Assembly: GCA_965215115.1 (NCBI GenBank)
Contig: OZ244050.1
Span: forward strand, 1,860,001-1,924,000
DNA: 64,000 bases
Origin: CALDTK01 sp965215115
GTDB taxonomy: Bacteria > Bacteroidota > Bacteroidia > Chitinophagales > Saprospiraceae
Reading direction: 5' to 3'
Part shown: one piece after another, positions 49,114 through 58,982 of the stretch
Numbering within the stretch: the first letter of the stretch is position 1
Layout: the number at the start of each line of letters is the position of its first letter
Notes under the pieces: model-generated
Databases searched by the model: none
Seen by the model: the letters and a program-made list of their open reading frames with translations, nothing else
Told to the model about the DNA's origin: nothing
Made by a program: the position numbers and the translations under genes

Positions 49114-49776
49114 ATGCCAGCGCTCGCTCCTACCAACCTCAAAATTATTGCCTTCGACAGCCCGGATGCTGTGCTGCCGGTGCTGCCGGCATTCATATGC
49201 CCCGTCAATCCGGAGTCTTTCTCCATTCAGACCACCATAGATCACGTCTGCACCACGGGGACGGCGGCGCAGCAGGCCAACAACAAGTTTATTGGCGTGC
49301 AGCCGCGTTCGTTTTCCCTCGAGATCTTCTTAGACAGCACTGGCGCACTGCCGGGGCCGAATATCGACGTGGCTATCTACCTCAAGGTCTGGAAGGCGAT
49401 GACGGCCATCGACCCCGCCATTCACCGCCCGCGCTATTTCGTGGTGCAGTACGGAGACTTCTTGGTGCGGTGCTTCCTCAAGGACTTCACCATTACCTAT
49501 AAGATGTTCCGGTCCAACGGCCTTCCCTTGCGGGCCGTCATCGCCACGAGTTGGACCGAGTATATCCCCGAGACCCTGCTGGCCAAGTACCGCAACCTCA
49601 TGTCGCCCGACGTCACCCACGCCCACCAGGTCACCGCCGGGGAGACCCTCCCCAACGTCGCCGAGGCCCTCTACCGCGACCCGGACCGCTACTACGAAGT
49701 AGCAGTAGCCAACGACCTCGACACCCTGCGCCACCTCAACCCCGGCCGCACCCTCCTCGTCCCCCCACTCGCCTAA
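49114..49776 (+). CDS. LysM-containing tail adaptor (Afp7-like)
   Basis: A 220-residue protein. Residues about 1-160 match the Afp7/Pvc7 adaptor (ICPVNPESFSIQTTIDHV, PRSFSLEIFLDSTGALPG, CFLKDFTITYKMF); residues about 170-218 are a LysM-like module (HQVTAGETLPNVAEALYRDP ... LRHLNPGRTLLVPP). Such proteins cap the tube at the baseplate end. Intact. It is followed directly by the spike gene. Confidence 0.88.
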   Translation: MPALAPTNLKIIAFDSPDAVLPVLPAFICPVNPESFSIQTTIDHVCTTGTAAQQANNKFIGVQPRSFSLEIFLDSTGALPGPNIDVAIYLKVWKAMTAIDPAIHRPRYFVVQYGDFLVRCFLKDFTITYKMFRSNGLPLRAVIATSWTEYIPETLLAKYRNLMSPDVTHAHQVTAGETLPNVAEALYRDPDRYYEVAVANDLDTLRHLNPGRTLLVPPLA

Positions 49777-51543
49777 GTGACCCTCCCCGTCCCCATACCG
49801 ACCCTCCTCGGCGACCGCGCCACCGACCTGGTCACCTTCACGGTGCTCTCGGACGGGGACGCCCTGCCGGACACGATCGGCATCGTCTCCGTCGAGGTCG
49901 ACGCCACCGTCAATCGGATCCCCACGGCGACCATCCTCATCGAGGACGGCGACCTCGCCGCGCAGACCTTCGAGGTGAGTAGTTCGGAGGCCTTCGCCCC
50001 GGGGGTCGAGATCGAGGTTATGGTGGGGTACCACAGCGCGGAGACGACCGTGTTCCGGGGCGTCGTCACGCGGCAGAGCCTGCGCGTCCGCCCCGACGGC
50101 GGCACCTTCCTCACGGTCACCTGCCGGGACCCGGCATTCCGGATGACGCTCGCCGAGCGCTCGCGCACCTTCGAGGACCTCGACGAGGCCGATCTACTCA
50201 CCGCACTCGCGCGGGGGTACGCCGGGGTCTCCGTCGCGTTCGACGGGGCGGCACCGACGGCTTGGGTCGCGTTCGCCACCCAGTACCGCACCACCGACTG
50301 GGACTACCTCATCGCGCGCGCCGAGCGCCTCGGGCTCTTCTGCACCGTCGACAACGGCACCCTGCGTTTTGCGGAAGCGAACCCCGCCGATGCCCCCGCC
50401 CTCGAACTCACCTTCGGCATCGACATCCTCGCCTTCGACGCCGAACTCGAGGCCCGCGACCAGTACGAACGCGTCGTCGCCTCCGCCTGGGACGACGACG
50501 ACCAGGCAGCCGTCTCCGGGGAGGCCGACCGGGCCCCCGTGCCCAGTCCCGGCAACCTCGACCCCGAGGGCCTGGCCGAAGTAGGCGGGGCGAACCCCGA
50601 GATCGAGTTCGCGGGCCACCTCCCCGCGTCCGACCTAACGGCCTGGGCGAAGGCCACGCTCCTGCGCAGCCGCCTCGGGCGCGTCCGTGGTACGGTCGAG
50701 TGCCAGGGCACGGAACGCCTACGGGCCGGGGCCACCGTCCGGCTCGCTGGCCTCGGGGATCGCTTCAACGGGACGGCCTACGTGGCGGGCGTCCACCACA
50801 GCATCGGGCTCGGCGACTGGCTCACCACCGCGCAACTCGGCATTGACCCGGCCTGGCACCACGAGCGCTTCGAACTCTACCCGGCGCGACCGGGAGGGAG
50901 CTTCGCGCCGACGGGTGGGCTACAGTGTGGCGTCGTGACGCAACTCGGCGGCGACCCCGCGGGCCGGGGCCGCATCCGCGTCCGCCTCGCCCTCGTCGAC
51001 GCCGCGGGCGAGGCCGGGCGCTGGGTGCGCTGGTCGAGCCCACAAGCGGGCCCGGACCGGGGCCTCGTGTTGCGCCCGAGCATCGGGGACGAGGTCGTCG
51101 TCGCCTTCATCGACGACGACCCCGACCAGGGCGTCGCGCTCGGGGCACTGTACAGCAGCGCGCACGCAGCTCCCTTCGCGGCGCAGGACGACAACCTCGA
51201 ATCCGGCATCGTCACCGCCGGTGGCCTCCGGGTCGCCCTGGACGACGGGGCCAAATCGCTCGCGCTCACCACACCCGACGGGCGCACCCTAAGCCTCAGC
51301 GACGAGGGCGGGAGCGTAGAACTCAAAGACGCCAACGGCAACAAAGTCAAGCTCTCCGGCAGCGGCATCGCGCTCGAGAGCCGGGGCAACATCAGCGTCG
51401 AAGCCAGGGGTAAGCTCACCCTCTCCGGCAATACCGTCGTGGTGGAAGCCCAAACCCAACTCACGGCCGAGTCGGGCGGCACTGCCGAAGTCAAAGGGGG
51501 TGCCTCGCTCGCGCTCAAGGGCGGGCTCGTCATGATCAACTAA
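49777..51543 (+). CDS. VgrG-like spike protein
   Basis: A 588-residue spike with GTG start one codon after the previous stop. Residues about 1-370 resemble gp27-like domains (PDTIGIVSVEVDATVNRIPTATILIEDGD, TTDWDYLIARAERLGLF), followed by a gp5 OB-fold (GVVTQLGGDPAGRGRIRVRLALVDA ... GRWVRWSSPQAGPDRG). The final 120 residues are a repeat-rich needle (SLSDEGGSVELKDANGNKVKLSGSGI). It sits at the tip with the PAAR protein. A hairpin motif (50366-50378) is in frame as RFAEA. Confidence 0.93.
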   Translation: MTLPVPIPTLLGDRATDLVTFTVLSDGDALPDTIGIVSVEVDATVNRIPTATILIEDGDLAAQTFEVSSSEAFAPGVEIEVMVGYHSAETTVFRGVVTRQSLRVRPDGGTFLTVTCRDPAFRMTLAERSRTFEDLDEADLLTALARGYAGVSVAFDGAAPTAWVAFATQYRTTDWDYLIARAERLGLFCTVDNGTLRFAEANPADAPALELTFGIDILAFDAELEARDQYERVVASAWDDDDQAAVSGEADRAPVPSPGNLDPEGLAEVGGANPEIEFAGHLPASDLTAWAKATLLRSRLGRVRGTVECQGTERLRAGATVRLAGLGDRFNGTAYVAGVHHSIGLGDWLTTAQLGIDPAWHHERFELYPARPGGSFAPTGGLQCGVVTQLGGDPAGRGRIRVRLALVDAAGEAGRWVRWSSPQAGPDRGLVLRPSIGDEVVVAFIDDDPDQGVALGALYSSAHAAPFAAQDDNLESGIVTAGGLRVALDDGAKSLALTTPDGRTLSLSDEGGSVELKDANGNKVKLSGSGIALESRGNISVEARGKLTLSGNTVVVEAQTQLTAESGGTAEVKGGASLALKGGLVMIN

Positions 51544-51566
51544 ACCATCCCACAACCGAACCCCCC

Positions 51567-51851
51567 ATGCCGCCCGCCGCCCGCCTCACCGACCAGCACG
51601 TCTGCCCGCTCACGACCCCCAACCCCCACGTGGGCGGACCGGTGATCGGCCCTGGCTCCGCAACTGTACTGATCGCCGGGCTGCCGGCCGCGCGGCTCTC
51701 GGACATGTGCGCGTGCACCGGACCGCCCGACGTGATCGCGGCCGGCTCCGCGACCGTGCTCATCAACGGCCTCCCCGCCGCACGGCTCGGCGACCTCACC
51801 GCCCACGGCGGCAGCATCGTGTCCGGGTGCATGACCGTCATGATCAACTAA
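51567..51851 (+). CDS. PAAR-repeat tip protein
   Basis: A 94-residue PAAR protein: PAARLTDQHVC, GGPVIGPGSATVLIAGLPAARLSDMCAC, and AAGSATVLINGLPAARLGDLTAHGGSI. PAAR proteins sharpen the spike and bind a zinc ion through His/Cys. There is no C-terminal extension, so it carries no fused effector. Located 23 nt after the spike gene. Confidence 0.93.
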   Translation: MPPAARLTDQHVCPLTTPNPHVGGPVIGPGSATVLIAGLPAARLSDMCACTGPPDVIAAGSATVLINGLPAARLGDLTAHGGSIVSGCMTVMIN

Positions 51852-51892
51852 ACTACTTCGCAACAGCAGACCACCCCAACGAGACCACCCCC

Positions 51893-52306
51893 ATGAACGA
51901 CGCAAATCCAGAAGCCTACCTCGGCCGTGGGTGGAGCTTTCCGCCGCGCTTCGACCGTGGCGTGGGCGGCGTGGCGATGACCACCGGCGTCGCCGACGTC
52001 ACCCGGGCCCTCGAGCTCATCTGCACCACGCGACTCGGCGAGCGCCTCATGCGCCCGCACTTCGGGTGCGCCCTCGTGGACGGGGTCTTCGGCGGCACCA
52101 CCGTCCAGGAGCTCACCTTCCTCAAGCACACCATCGAGACGGCCGTCACGCGGCACGAGGCCCGCGTCGACCTCGACGACGTACTCCTCACGCCGAGCAC
52201 CAGTGGCGTGCTCACCGTAGAGCTACGGTACCGCCTCCGGGGCGCGAATTCGCGCTTCAACCACGTGTTCCCCTTCTACCTCGCCGAAGCCGATACCCAA
52301 CCGTAA
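51893..52306 (+). CDS. gp25-like baseplate wedge protein
   Basis: A 137-residue protein of the gp25/lysozyme-like baseplate family. Residues 9-90 (YLGRGWSFPPRFD ... LELICTTRLGERLMRPHFGCALVDGVFG) have the conserved IRTILLTRPGERVMRPDFGC-type stretch. It links the sheath to the wedge. Stop overlaps the start of the first baseplate J-like gene (TAATG). Confidence 0.93.
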   Translation: MNDANPEAYLGRGWSFPPRFDRGVGGVAMTTGVADVTRALELICTTRLGERLMRPHFGCALVDGVFGGTTVQELTFLKHTIETAVTRHEARVDLDDVLLTPSTSGVLTVELRYRLRGANSRFNHVFPFYLAEADTQP

Positions 52307-55300
52307 TGTCCTGCTTTCGCGAAAACCCGCTCGTGCGGGAGGGGACCTCTCAGACCGGCCGCGCGCTGCCGGCTCTCGACCCCGCGAGCGCCCCGCTCGA
52401 CGAGCGGACTACGGCCGACTTCCTGCGCTTCGCCAGGCGCTACGGGGCGCACCTCCGCTACGTCGACGGCGACAACCGGCCCGCGGGCGACTGGGCCTCG
52501 TTCTGGTCGGCCGACCCGAGCGTCGCCGTGGCGCGGCTCGCCGACCTCGGCGTGGAGCCCGCCCGCCACTTCTTAACCCGGCTCGGCCAGAAGATCATGA
52601 ACCCGGCCAAACGGGATGACGACCAATTTTTGCTCGCTCACTTCAACCTGCTTTTCGTCGTGCCGCTCGCGCTGGTGCAGGAGTGCAACGCCGCCCTCGA
52701 CACCCTCCCCCCCGACGACCGGACCCGCCAGTGGGGCAAGGCCCAACTGTCCCGCGCCGACGGGCCGCTCCGCACGCTGGCGGCGTACTACAAGGGTGCC
52801 GGGACGGCTTTCGCGACGCCCGCTCCAACCGTGACGCCGCTGCCGTTCCCACCCGCGGATTTTGGACGCGCCTCGTTCGAGCCAGATCCGCGAGACCCGC
52901 GGGATCCGCCGAACCCACCACTGGCCGACGCCATCGCGCTCACGGACCGAGTACGCGAGTGGCTCGAGGCTTCCCCCTTTACCGCCGGTCGGGTCCTCAC
53001 CGAGGCCGTCGGTAGCTGGTCGGCACTGCTCGCGAGCGTCCGCGCCGACGGTGCGCCGTACAGCGAGGAGGCCACCGTCTACGGGCAGCTCTACGACGCC
53101 CTCCATTACAACCTGTTCGTGCGGGCGTACACCGGCGTCCTCGAGGTCGTCGGCCGCATCAGCGCCGGGGCGCGGCGCGTCCTCGACGCCGAGCCCGCCG
53201 ACACCCCGGATCACCAACCCCACTACGCACTCTGGCTCACTTTTTTGCGCCTCTTCGAGGGCAGCCGGACACAGCTCAACGCCCTCCCTGGCCGGCACCT
53301 GCAGCACTACTACCGCGAGGTGTTGCACCTGCGGACGCTGCGGGCGCAGCCGAACGCAGCGCACTTACTGTTCGCGCTCAAACGCGGTGCCACCGAGCTC
53401 TTCCTCCCGACGGGCACGACGTTTCGCGCGGGCAAGGACGCCACCGGCGCAGCCGTCGAGTACGAACTCACGCAGGACCTGATCGTCAATCGAGCGAGTG
53501 TGGCGGCGGTGCGTTCGGTGTACGCTTCCCCCGAAGGCATTCGAGCACGCACCGAAGCTCTAGAGGGGACGAGCGGCCCCTGGCAAGATGGCGACACGGC
53601 TAGGGTAGGTTTTGCCCTGAGCGACCCGCGCCTCCTCGTCCGGGGTGGAGTAAGGACTTTCACACTTAGCTTCGGCAGGAGACTCACGTCCCGACCGAAC
53701 TTACAGTGCTTTATCACGGGAGCCGACGGTTGGATCGAGGTAGAGCCGAGTTACGCGCTTTCGCAAAACGAGCGTTCCGTCGTCTCGGAATACGCGTCGG
53801 CAGTCGCCCGGGATCACCTGGCTACCATCGCACGAAACGACAACGTAAAGCACCTAACCCCTTCGGCAGCCTTCGGCGTAGAAGCTATCCGTACCGATGA
53901 CTACGTCGCTGTCGCTAGGCGCGCTACACCCTTCGACCAACTCTCTTTCCAGCTCGGGTCGGACGCGCCACAGATCGCCGACTTCGACCCGGGCCTACAC
54001 CTCGACGAGGAGCACGCCGACGCTTTTGCGCCGGGGGCGCCCGTGCTGAAGGTGATCGTACCCGGGCGGAGTGCGGGTTGGGGAGACGCAGCAGCTCGGT
54101 CGCCGACGCTCACGGTGAGCGTTACCGGAAGCCGCGACCTGAGCCTCCGGAATGCCGATGGCCCGGTCGACGTGCGATCGCCCTTCGCGCTGTTTGGCGC
54201 GCAACCGGGCGCGCAACCCTGGTTCGCCATCTCCGCCGGTCGCGGTCTGGGACAAGCGTTGGCCTCGCTGCGCGTCTATCTCACCTGGGAGGAGGCGCAT
54301 AACGCCTCGATCAGTCCTGGGGGTGCTCGAAAGTACAGTGGAGGTTTTGGCGAAAGCCTCACCCTACAGCAGGCCATTGGCCTCGCCTCCGGATGGCATC
54401 CTGTGGGAGCGCCTGAATTGTCTCTCAAGCCGGTAAATACTCCGGAAAGTACTATCGATGCAGGAGCTGTGGTTTTGCCGACCGGAGAGCCCACCGGCGA
54501 GATCCGCTTCACGCTCGATCGATCTCTCGGTCACCAAGAGTACCTCCGGGCATACGCCCAGGCTATGATCAACGTGGCGAAGGGGGTACCCGGAGCTACG
54601 CTGCCCCTGCCGCCTTTCCCGGCGCGTGTGACGGAGGTGTCAATCGACATCAAGACGGAAGCCATTACCCCTACTCTGTACCACCTTCACCCATTCGGCT
54701 TCGAAGAAGTCCACCGGGGAGCGGTGGCCGATCCGCGCGAGCGCCTCCTGCCGCCGCAGCCGCAGTCCGGCGCACTCTACCTCGGTATCGCCGACTGGCG
54801 ACCACCCGAGCGCCTGACCCTCCTCGTCGAGATCGCCCCCGGCAGCTCCGACCCCACCGTGGCCGCCGCTGGCCTCCACTGGAGCTACCTCGTCGACGAC
54901 GCCTGGACCGACGCCGACATCACGGTCGACGACGGTACGGACGCGCTGCGGCAAACCGGCATCGTGCGCCTCGACGTGCCGGCGGCGGCCAACCTCCAAC
55001 ACACGAGTTTCGACGACGGACTGCACTGGCTGCGGGTCGCCGTACGGGGCGAACCCGCGGGACTCAACCGCGTCGTGAGCGTCCGCGCCCAGGCGGGGGC
55101 GGTGCGTTTCGTAGACCACGACAATGACCCCGCCTTCCTGGCCACCCCGCTGGCCGCGGGCACGATCGCGAAGCCCGTCGAGCCCCTACCGGCCCTGAAG
55201 TCGGTGGAGCAGCCCACGGCGGCCTTCGGGGGGCGCGGCCCGGAGACGGAGCCCGCGTTCCGGCAGCGCGTCAGCGAGCGCCTCCGGCACAAGGACCGCG

Positions 55301-55935
55301 CCGTGCAGGTGTGGGACTACGAGCGGCTCGTACTGGCGGCCTTCCCGGACGTGTCGCGCGTCAAGTGCCTCAACCACACCGACGGCCGCAACGGGCAGCG
55401 CGCGGGTTTCGTGACGGTGGTGTGCCTCCCGGTGCTGGTCGCCGACGCCCCGGATCCGCTGCGGCCCTACGTGCGGCGCCAGACCCTACTCGAGGTCGAG
55501 CGGTTCTTGCGCGCGCGCCTGTCGCCTTTCGTACAGCTCGCGGTGGTCCAGCCGCAGTTGGAGGAGGTGCAGCTCGCGTTTAAGGTCGGCTTTCGCCAAA
55601 ACTTAGGGAACCCGGACTTCTACCTCGCGCGGATTCAGCAGGATCTGATTCGCGAGCTATCACCCTGGGCCTTCGGCGGCGAGGACGTTGCTTTCGGCGG
55701 GCGGTGGTACAAGGCCGACCTGGTCGACTTCCTCGACGAGCTGGGCTACGTCGACTACGTCACCGACGTGAAGCTGATCCACACCTACCCCGAGGGCACC
55801 GCCAGACGCCGCGTCGAAGTGGAGACGGTTGCGGCGAGTACGCCCGGCTCGGTGCTGGTCTCCGCGAAGCGCCACGACATCCGCCTCATCACCGCGACGG
55901 CCAGGGCCACCGTCGGTATGACTCCCGCCCCGTGA
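52306..55935 (+). CDS. Baseplate J-like protein 1 (Afp11-like)
   Basis: A 1209-residue baseplate component. The ATG at 52306 overlaps the gp25 stop. The C-terminal third (RGPETEPAFRQRVSERLRHKDRAVQVWDYERLVLAAFPDVSRVKCLNHTD, then VGFRQNLGNPDFYLARIQQDLIRELSPWAFGGEDVAFG) is the typical baseplate J/Afp11 region; the N-terminal part (YGAHLRYVDGDN ... HFNLLFVVPLALVQECNAAL) is common to Bacteroidota homologues. Hairpin motif variants lie at the very start (MSCFREN, 52313-52326) and at 53757, 54344 and 55588. The next gene starts inside the last codon. Confidence 0.88.
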   Translation: MSCFRENPLVREGTSQTGRALPALDPASAPLDERTTADFLRFARRYGAHLRYVDGDNRPAGDWASFWSADPSVAVARLADLGVEPARHFLTRLGQKIMNPAKRDDDQFLLAHFNLLFVVPLALVQECNAALDTLPPDDRTRQWGKAQLSRADGPLRTLAAYYKGAGTAFATPAPTVTPLPFPPADFGRASFEPDPRDPRDPPNPPLADAIALTDRVREWLEASPFTAGRVLTEAVGSWSALLASVRADGAPYSEEATVYGQLYDALHYNLFVRAYTGVLEVVGRISAGARRVLDAEPADTPDHQPHYALWLTFLRLFEGSRTQLNALPGRHLQHYYREVLHLRTLRAQPNAAHLLFALKRGATELFLPTGTTFRAGKDATGAAVEYELTQDLIVNRASVAAVRSVYASPEGIRARTEALEGTSGPWQDGDTARVGFALSDPRLLVRGGVRTFTLSFGRRLTSRPNLQCFITGADGWIEVEPSYALSQNERSVVSEYASAVARDHLATIARNDNVKHLTPSAAFGVEAIRTDDYVAVARRATPFDQLSFQLGSDAPQIADFDPGLHLDEEHADAFAPGAPVLKVIVPGRSAGWGDAAARSPTLTVSVTGSRDLSLRNADGPVDVRSPFALFGAQPGAQPWFAISAGRGLGQALASLRVYLTWEEAHNASISPGGARKYSGGFGESLTLQQAIGLASGWHPVGAPELSLKPVNTPESTIDAGAVVLPTGEPTGEIRFTLDRSLGHQEYLRAYAQAMINVAKGVPGATLPLPPFPARVTEVSIDIKTEAITPTLYHLHPFGFEEVHRGAVADPRERLLPPQPQSGALYLGIADWRPPERLTLLVEIAPGSSDPTVAAAGLHWSYLVDDAWTDADITVDDGTDALRQTGIVRLDVPAAANLQHTSFDDGLHWLRVAVRGEPAGLNRVVSVRAQAGAVRFVDHDNDPAFLATPLAAGTIAKPVEPLPALKSVEQPTAAFGGRGPETEPAFRQRVSERLRHKDRAVQVWDYERLVLAAFPDVSRVKCLNHTDGRNGQRAGFVTVVCLPVLVADAPDPLRPYVRRQTLLEVERFLRARLSPFVQLAVVQPQLEEVQLAFKVGFRQNLGNPDFYLARIQQDLIRELSPWAFGGEDVAFGGRWYKADLVDFLDELGYVDYVTDVKLIHTYPEGTARRRVEVETVAASTPGSVLVSAKRHDIRLITATARATVGMTPAP

Positions 55936-58900
55936 CCGTCCCCACCATCCGACCGCCCGGGGCCAACTACGAGCTCCTCCGCCGCGAAGGGCTCGAACAC
56001 CTGCGCGCGCTGGCCGGCGAGCAGTGGACCGACCACAACGCGCACGATCCGGGGATCACCACCCTGGAGGCCCTCTGCTACGCCCTGAGCGACCTCGAGT
56101 ACCGGACGGCGTTCCCGATGCCAGACCTCCTGGCCCCCGACCCCGCCGACCCGAGTGCCGGCTACGAGACCGGCCTCTACCCGGCCCACGAAATACTCCC
56201 GAATGCGCCGCTGACCCTGCTCGACTACCGCGGCCTGCTGCTGGCCGTCGAAGGCGTGCGGAATGCCTGGCTGAGGGTGAAGCGCACCCACGGTCCGGCA
56301 CTATTCCAGACCAATGACCCCACGGGTGCCCTGAGCCTGGTGCGGGCCACGGAGGGCGAGGCCGCCCGGCGCCCGGGATTCTTCGTGCAGGGCCTCTACG
56401 ATGTGCTGCTCGAACTCGACGTGCACCCCGAGTTCGGGGCCCTCGGTGAGCGCAGCCGCGAGATCCGCATCCGGTCGCTACGCGGGGTGACGGTGCGCGT
56501 CGACCTGATCGGAGGCGCGGCCTTTCCCGATCCCGACACTGCGGTCGTTGCCGTCGATCCCGACGCGCCCGTGGCGAGTGCCGATCCGCCGGGCGCGCGG
56601 TCCCGCGCGCGGGGCAAGCTGTGGCGGGGGGGAGTGCTGCTCCGTGCTCCCGGACAGTCCGATCCGCCGACCCGTTGGGAGGTCCGCGTCGAAGTGATCG
56701 ACGCGCAGCCCCGCGGTGACTTACCGCCTATCCCGGTGAGCGCCGCGGCCCTGGCCGACGCCCTGCTCGACGACGGCGGGCGCGAGGGACTGGTTCGGCA
56801 GTTTTTGCGAAAGCAGGCAGAGGTCGCCCGCATCCACCGCCGGGTGAGTTGCGCGCTGCACGCGCACCGCAACCTGTGCGAGGACTTCGCCGAGGTACGC
56901 AACGTGCCGACGAGCGCGGTGGCCATCTGCGTCGACGTGCACGTGGGCGCGGACACCGACATCGAGTTGCTCTACGCCCGGGTCGCGCTCGCGCTCGAGG
57001 CCTACCTCAACCCGCCGCTACGGCGCTACAGCCTGGCCGACTTGCTCGCCGAGGGACTGAGCACCGAGGAGATCTACGGCGGGCCGTACATCGACCGCGG
57101 CATGACCTGCGGCGGCGAGGCCGTACTTACCGAACCCGGTTTCGTGCGGCCCGCCGAACTCGCGGCCACTGAGCTACGGGAAGTGCTGTACGCCTCCGAT
57201 GTGATCAATCTGCTCATGGACCTGGCGGGCGTCGTGACGCTCGAGAACCTCCTGCTGCGCGGGCCCGACCCGAAGACGGGTAAGCCGCTCGGCGTGTCCG
57301 AGCGCTGGGAGTTGCGCGTGCCGGCCGGCCACCAGCCCAATCTCGCCCGGGAGTCCTCGCGCATCGTCTTCTATAAGGACGGCATCCCCTACACCCCCAA
57401 GGACACTGAGTCGCGCGAGACGCTGGACTACCTACGCGCCATTCGCCTGAGCGAGGCGGCGGTGGTGCCGGGCGAGACCCTTCCCGTGCCTGCTGGCCGG
57501 TTTCGCGATTTGGGGGCGTACTACCCGGTCCAGGATGATTTCCCGGCCAACTACGGGATCGGCCGGATGCGGCTACCGCCGGGGGCGAGTCCGCAGCGCA
57601 TCGCGCAGGCCCGCCAGTTGAAGGGCTACCTACAGGTATTTGAGCAGGTGCTGGCCGACTACCTGGCGCAACTCGCGGGAGCCGGGCGGCTGCTCTCGCC
57701 CGATGCGACGGTAAAGTCGGGTTACCCGTCGCGATTCCTCGGGTCGTCGGTGCTTACGCCCGTCGACGATGTGGCGGGGCTCGGCTTATATGTAGACGAA
57801 AACGCTACGGCGCGGGCTGCGGAAGCCGGGACGCTGTACGCGCGGACGGAGGACTTCGCGCAGCAGCGACACAAAGTCCTCAACCACCTGCTGGCCCGCT
57901 TCGCGGAGCAGGCCCCGGCGGCCGTCACGGAGCTAGACGACAAAATCGCTTTGTTTGCCGATTTGCCGAAGCTCGGCCGCAGTCGCGCACAGGCCTTCAA
58001 CTACCGCCCCGACGACGCTACCGACCTGTGGGACACCGCCGACAACATCAGCGGCGCGAGTCGGCGGATCGCGCGCCTCCTCGGCCTCGACGAGCTCAGT
58101 CGCCGGGACCTGCACTGCGTCGATGTCGACACCGCGCTGCTCAAGGCCGCGGAATCGGGCAGTGGCTGGTCGGTGAGCGTCGTGGACCCGGACGATGAGG
58201 CCGCCCCGCCGCTGCTCAGTACGGGCGACGGCAGCCTCGACGAGGCGGCGGCTAGCGGGCTGGTCCGCATGCTCGGCCCGCACCTCGGCACGGGTGCGGC
58301 CTACGTGATTCGACCGACGGGTACCGCGTTCGAGCTGTCGCTGCGGGCGGAGGGCCAGGTGCTCACCCACCGAGATACCTTCGGAAGCAGGAGCGCCGCC
58401 CAGGATCGGGTCCGTGCGCTGCTGGCCCTGTACGCTCGCAGACTGCGCGACATCGAGTTTTGCGGAAGCGAAACCGCCGAAGGTTTCTACCTCCTCGAGC
58501 ACGTCCTGCTCCGACCGCTCGCGGAGGCCCCGGCCGGCGACGAGGCGCTGCTGCGGGTTTGTACGCCCCGCGGCGCGACGCCGTGTACGCACGAGGACCC
58601 CTACTCCTTTCGGGTGTCGGTGGTGCTGCCGTACTGGCCGGACCGCTTTACGGATCTCAATTTCCGGGAGCTCCTCGAACGCACCGTCCGGACTGAACTG
58701 CCGGCGCACGTCCACGCCCGCATCTGCTGGGTGGACAACGCGCAGATGCGCCGGCTCGGCCGGGCGTGGCGTGCCTTTCTCATCGAAAAAGCTCAGCCCG
58801 AGCCCTCTCCAACCACTTTCCCCGCCGCCCTCGCGGCCCTCACCACCACCCTCGACAGTCTCGCGACGGTCTACCCCGAGGCTACGCTCCACGACTGCGA

Positions 58901-58958
58901 GGAGGACGGTGGCGATGCGCCCGTACAGCTCGGCCGCACCCGCCTCGGCCAATTTTAG
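55932..58958 (+). CDS. Baseplate J-like protein 2 (Afp12-like)
   Basis: A 1008-residue protein from the GTG at 55932, overlapping the previous stop by 4 nt. The start PTIRPPGANYELLRREGLEHLRALAGEQWTDHNAHDPGITTLEALCYALSDLEYRTAF is typical of second baseplate J-like proteins in Bacteroidota injection loci. It includes LSTEEIYGGPYIDRG and DFPANYGIGRMRLPP blocks, and WDTADNISGASRRIARLLG. It is probably a baseplate wedge. Two hairpin motifs (56801 and 58457) occur. A consensus motif begins at the last base of its stop. Confidence 0.85.
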   Translation: MTVPTIRPPGANYELLRREGLEHLRALAGEQWTDHNAHDPGITTLEALCYALSDLEYRTAFPMPDLLAPDPADPSAGYETGLYPAHEILPNAPLTLLDYRGLLLAVEGVRNAWLRVKRTHGPALFQTNDPTGALSLVRATEGEAARRPGFFVQGLYDVLLELDVHPEFGALGERSREIRIRSLRGVTVRVDLIGGAAFPDPDTAVVAVDPDAPVASADPPGARSRARGKLWRGGVLLRAPGQSDPPTRWEVRVEVIDAQPRGDLPPIPVSAAALADALLDDGGREGLVRQFLRKQAEVARIHRRVSCALHAHRNLCEDFAEVRNVPTSAVAICVDVHVGADTDIELLYARVALALEAYLNPPLRRYSLADLLAEGLSTEEIYGGPYIDRGMTCGGEAVLTEPGFVRPAELAATELREVLYASDVINLLMDLAGVVTLENLLLRGPDPKTGKPLGVSERWELRVPAGHQPNLARESSRIVFYKDGIPYTPKDTESRETLDYLRAIRLSEAAVVPGETLPVPAGRFRDLGAYYPVQDDFPANYGIGRMRLPPGASPQRIAQARQLKGYLQVFEQVLADYLAQLAGAGRLLSPDATVKSGYPSRFLGSSVLTPVDDVAGLGLYVDENATARAAEAGTLYARTEDFAQQRHKVLNHLLARFAEQAPAAVTELDDKIALFADLPKLGRSRAQAFNYRPDDATDLWDTADNISGASRRIARLLGLDELSRRDLHCVDVDTALLKAAESGSGWSVSVVDPDDEAAPPLLSTGDGSLDEAAASGLVRMLGPHLGTGAAYVIRPTGTAFELSLRAEGQVLTHRDTFGSRSAAQDRVRALLALYARRLRDIEFCGSETAEGFYLLEHVLLRPLAEAPAGDEALLRVCTPRGATPCTHEDPYSFRVSVVLPYWPDRFTDLNFRELLERTVRTELPAHVHARICWVDNAQMRRLGRAWRAFLIEKAQPEPSPTTFPAALAALTTTLDSLATVYPEATLHDCEEDGGDAPVQLGRTRLGQF

Positions 58959-58972
58959 GCTTTCGCCAAAAC
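58958..58972. repeat. Hairpin motif copy between baseplate and unknown gene
   Basis: GGCTTTCGCCAAAAC in the 24-nt gap, starting at the last base of the baseplate stop and ending 10 nt before the next ATG. Confidence 0.92.
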
Positions 58973-58982
58973 CCCCACCGCC

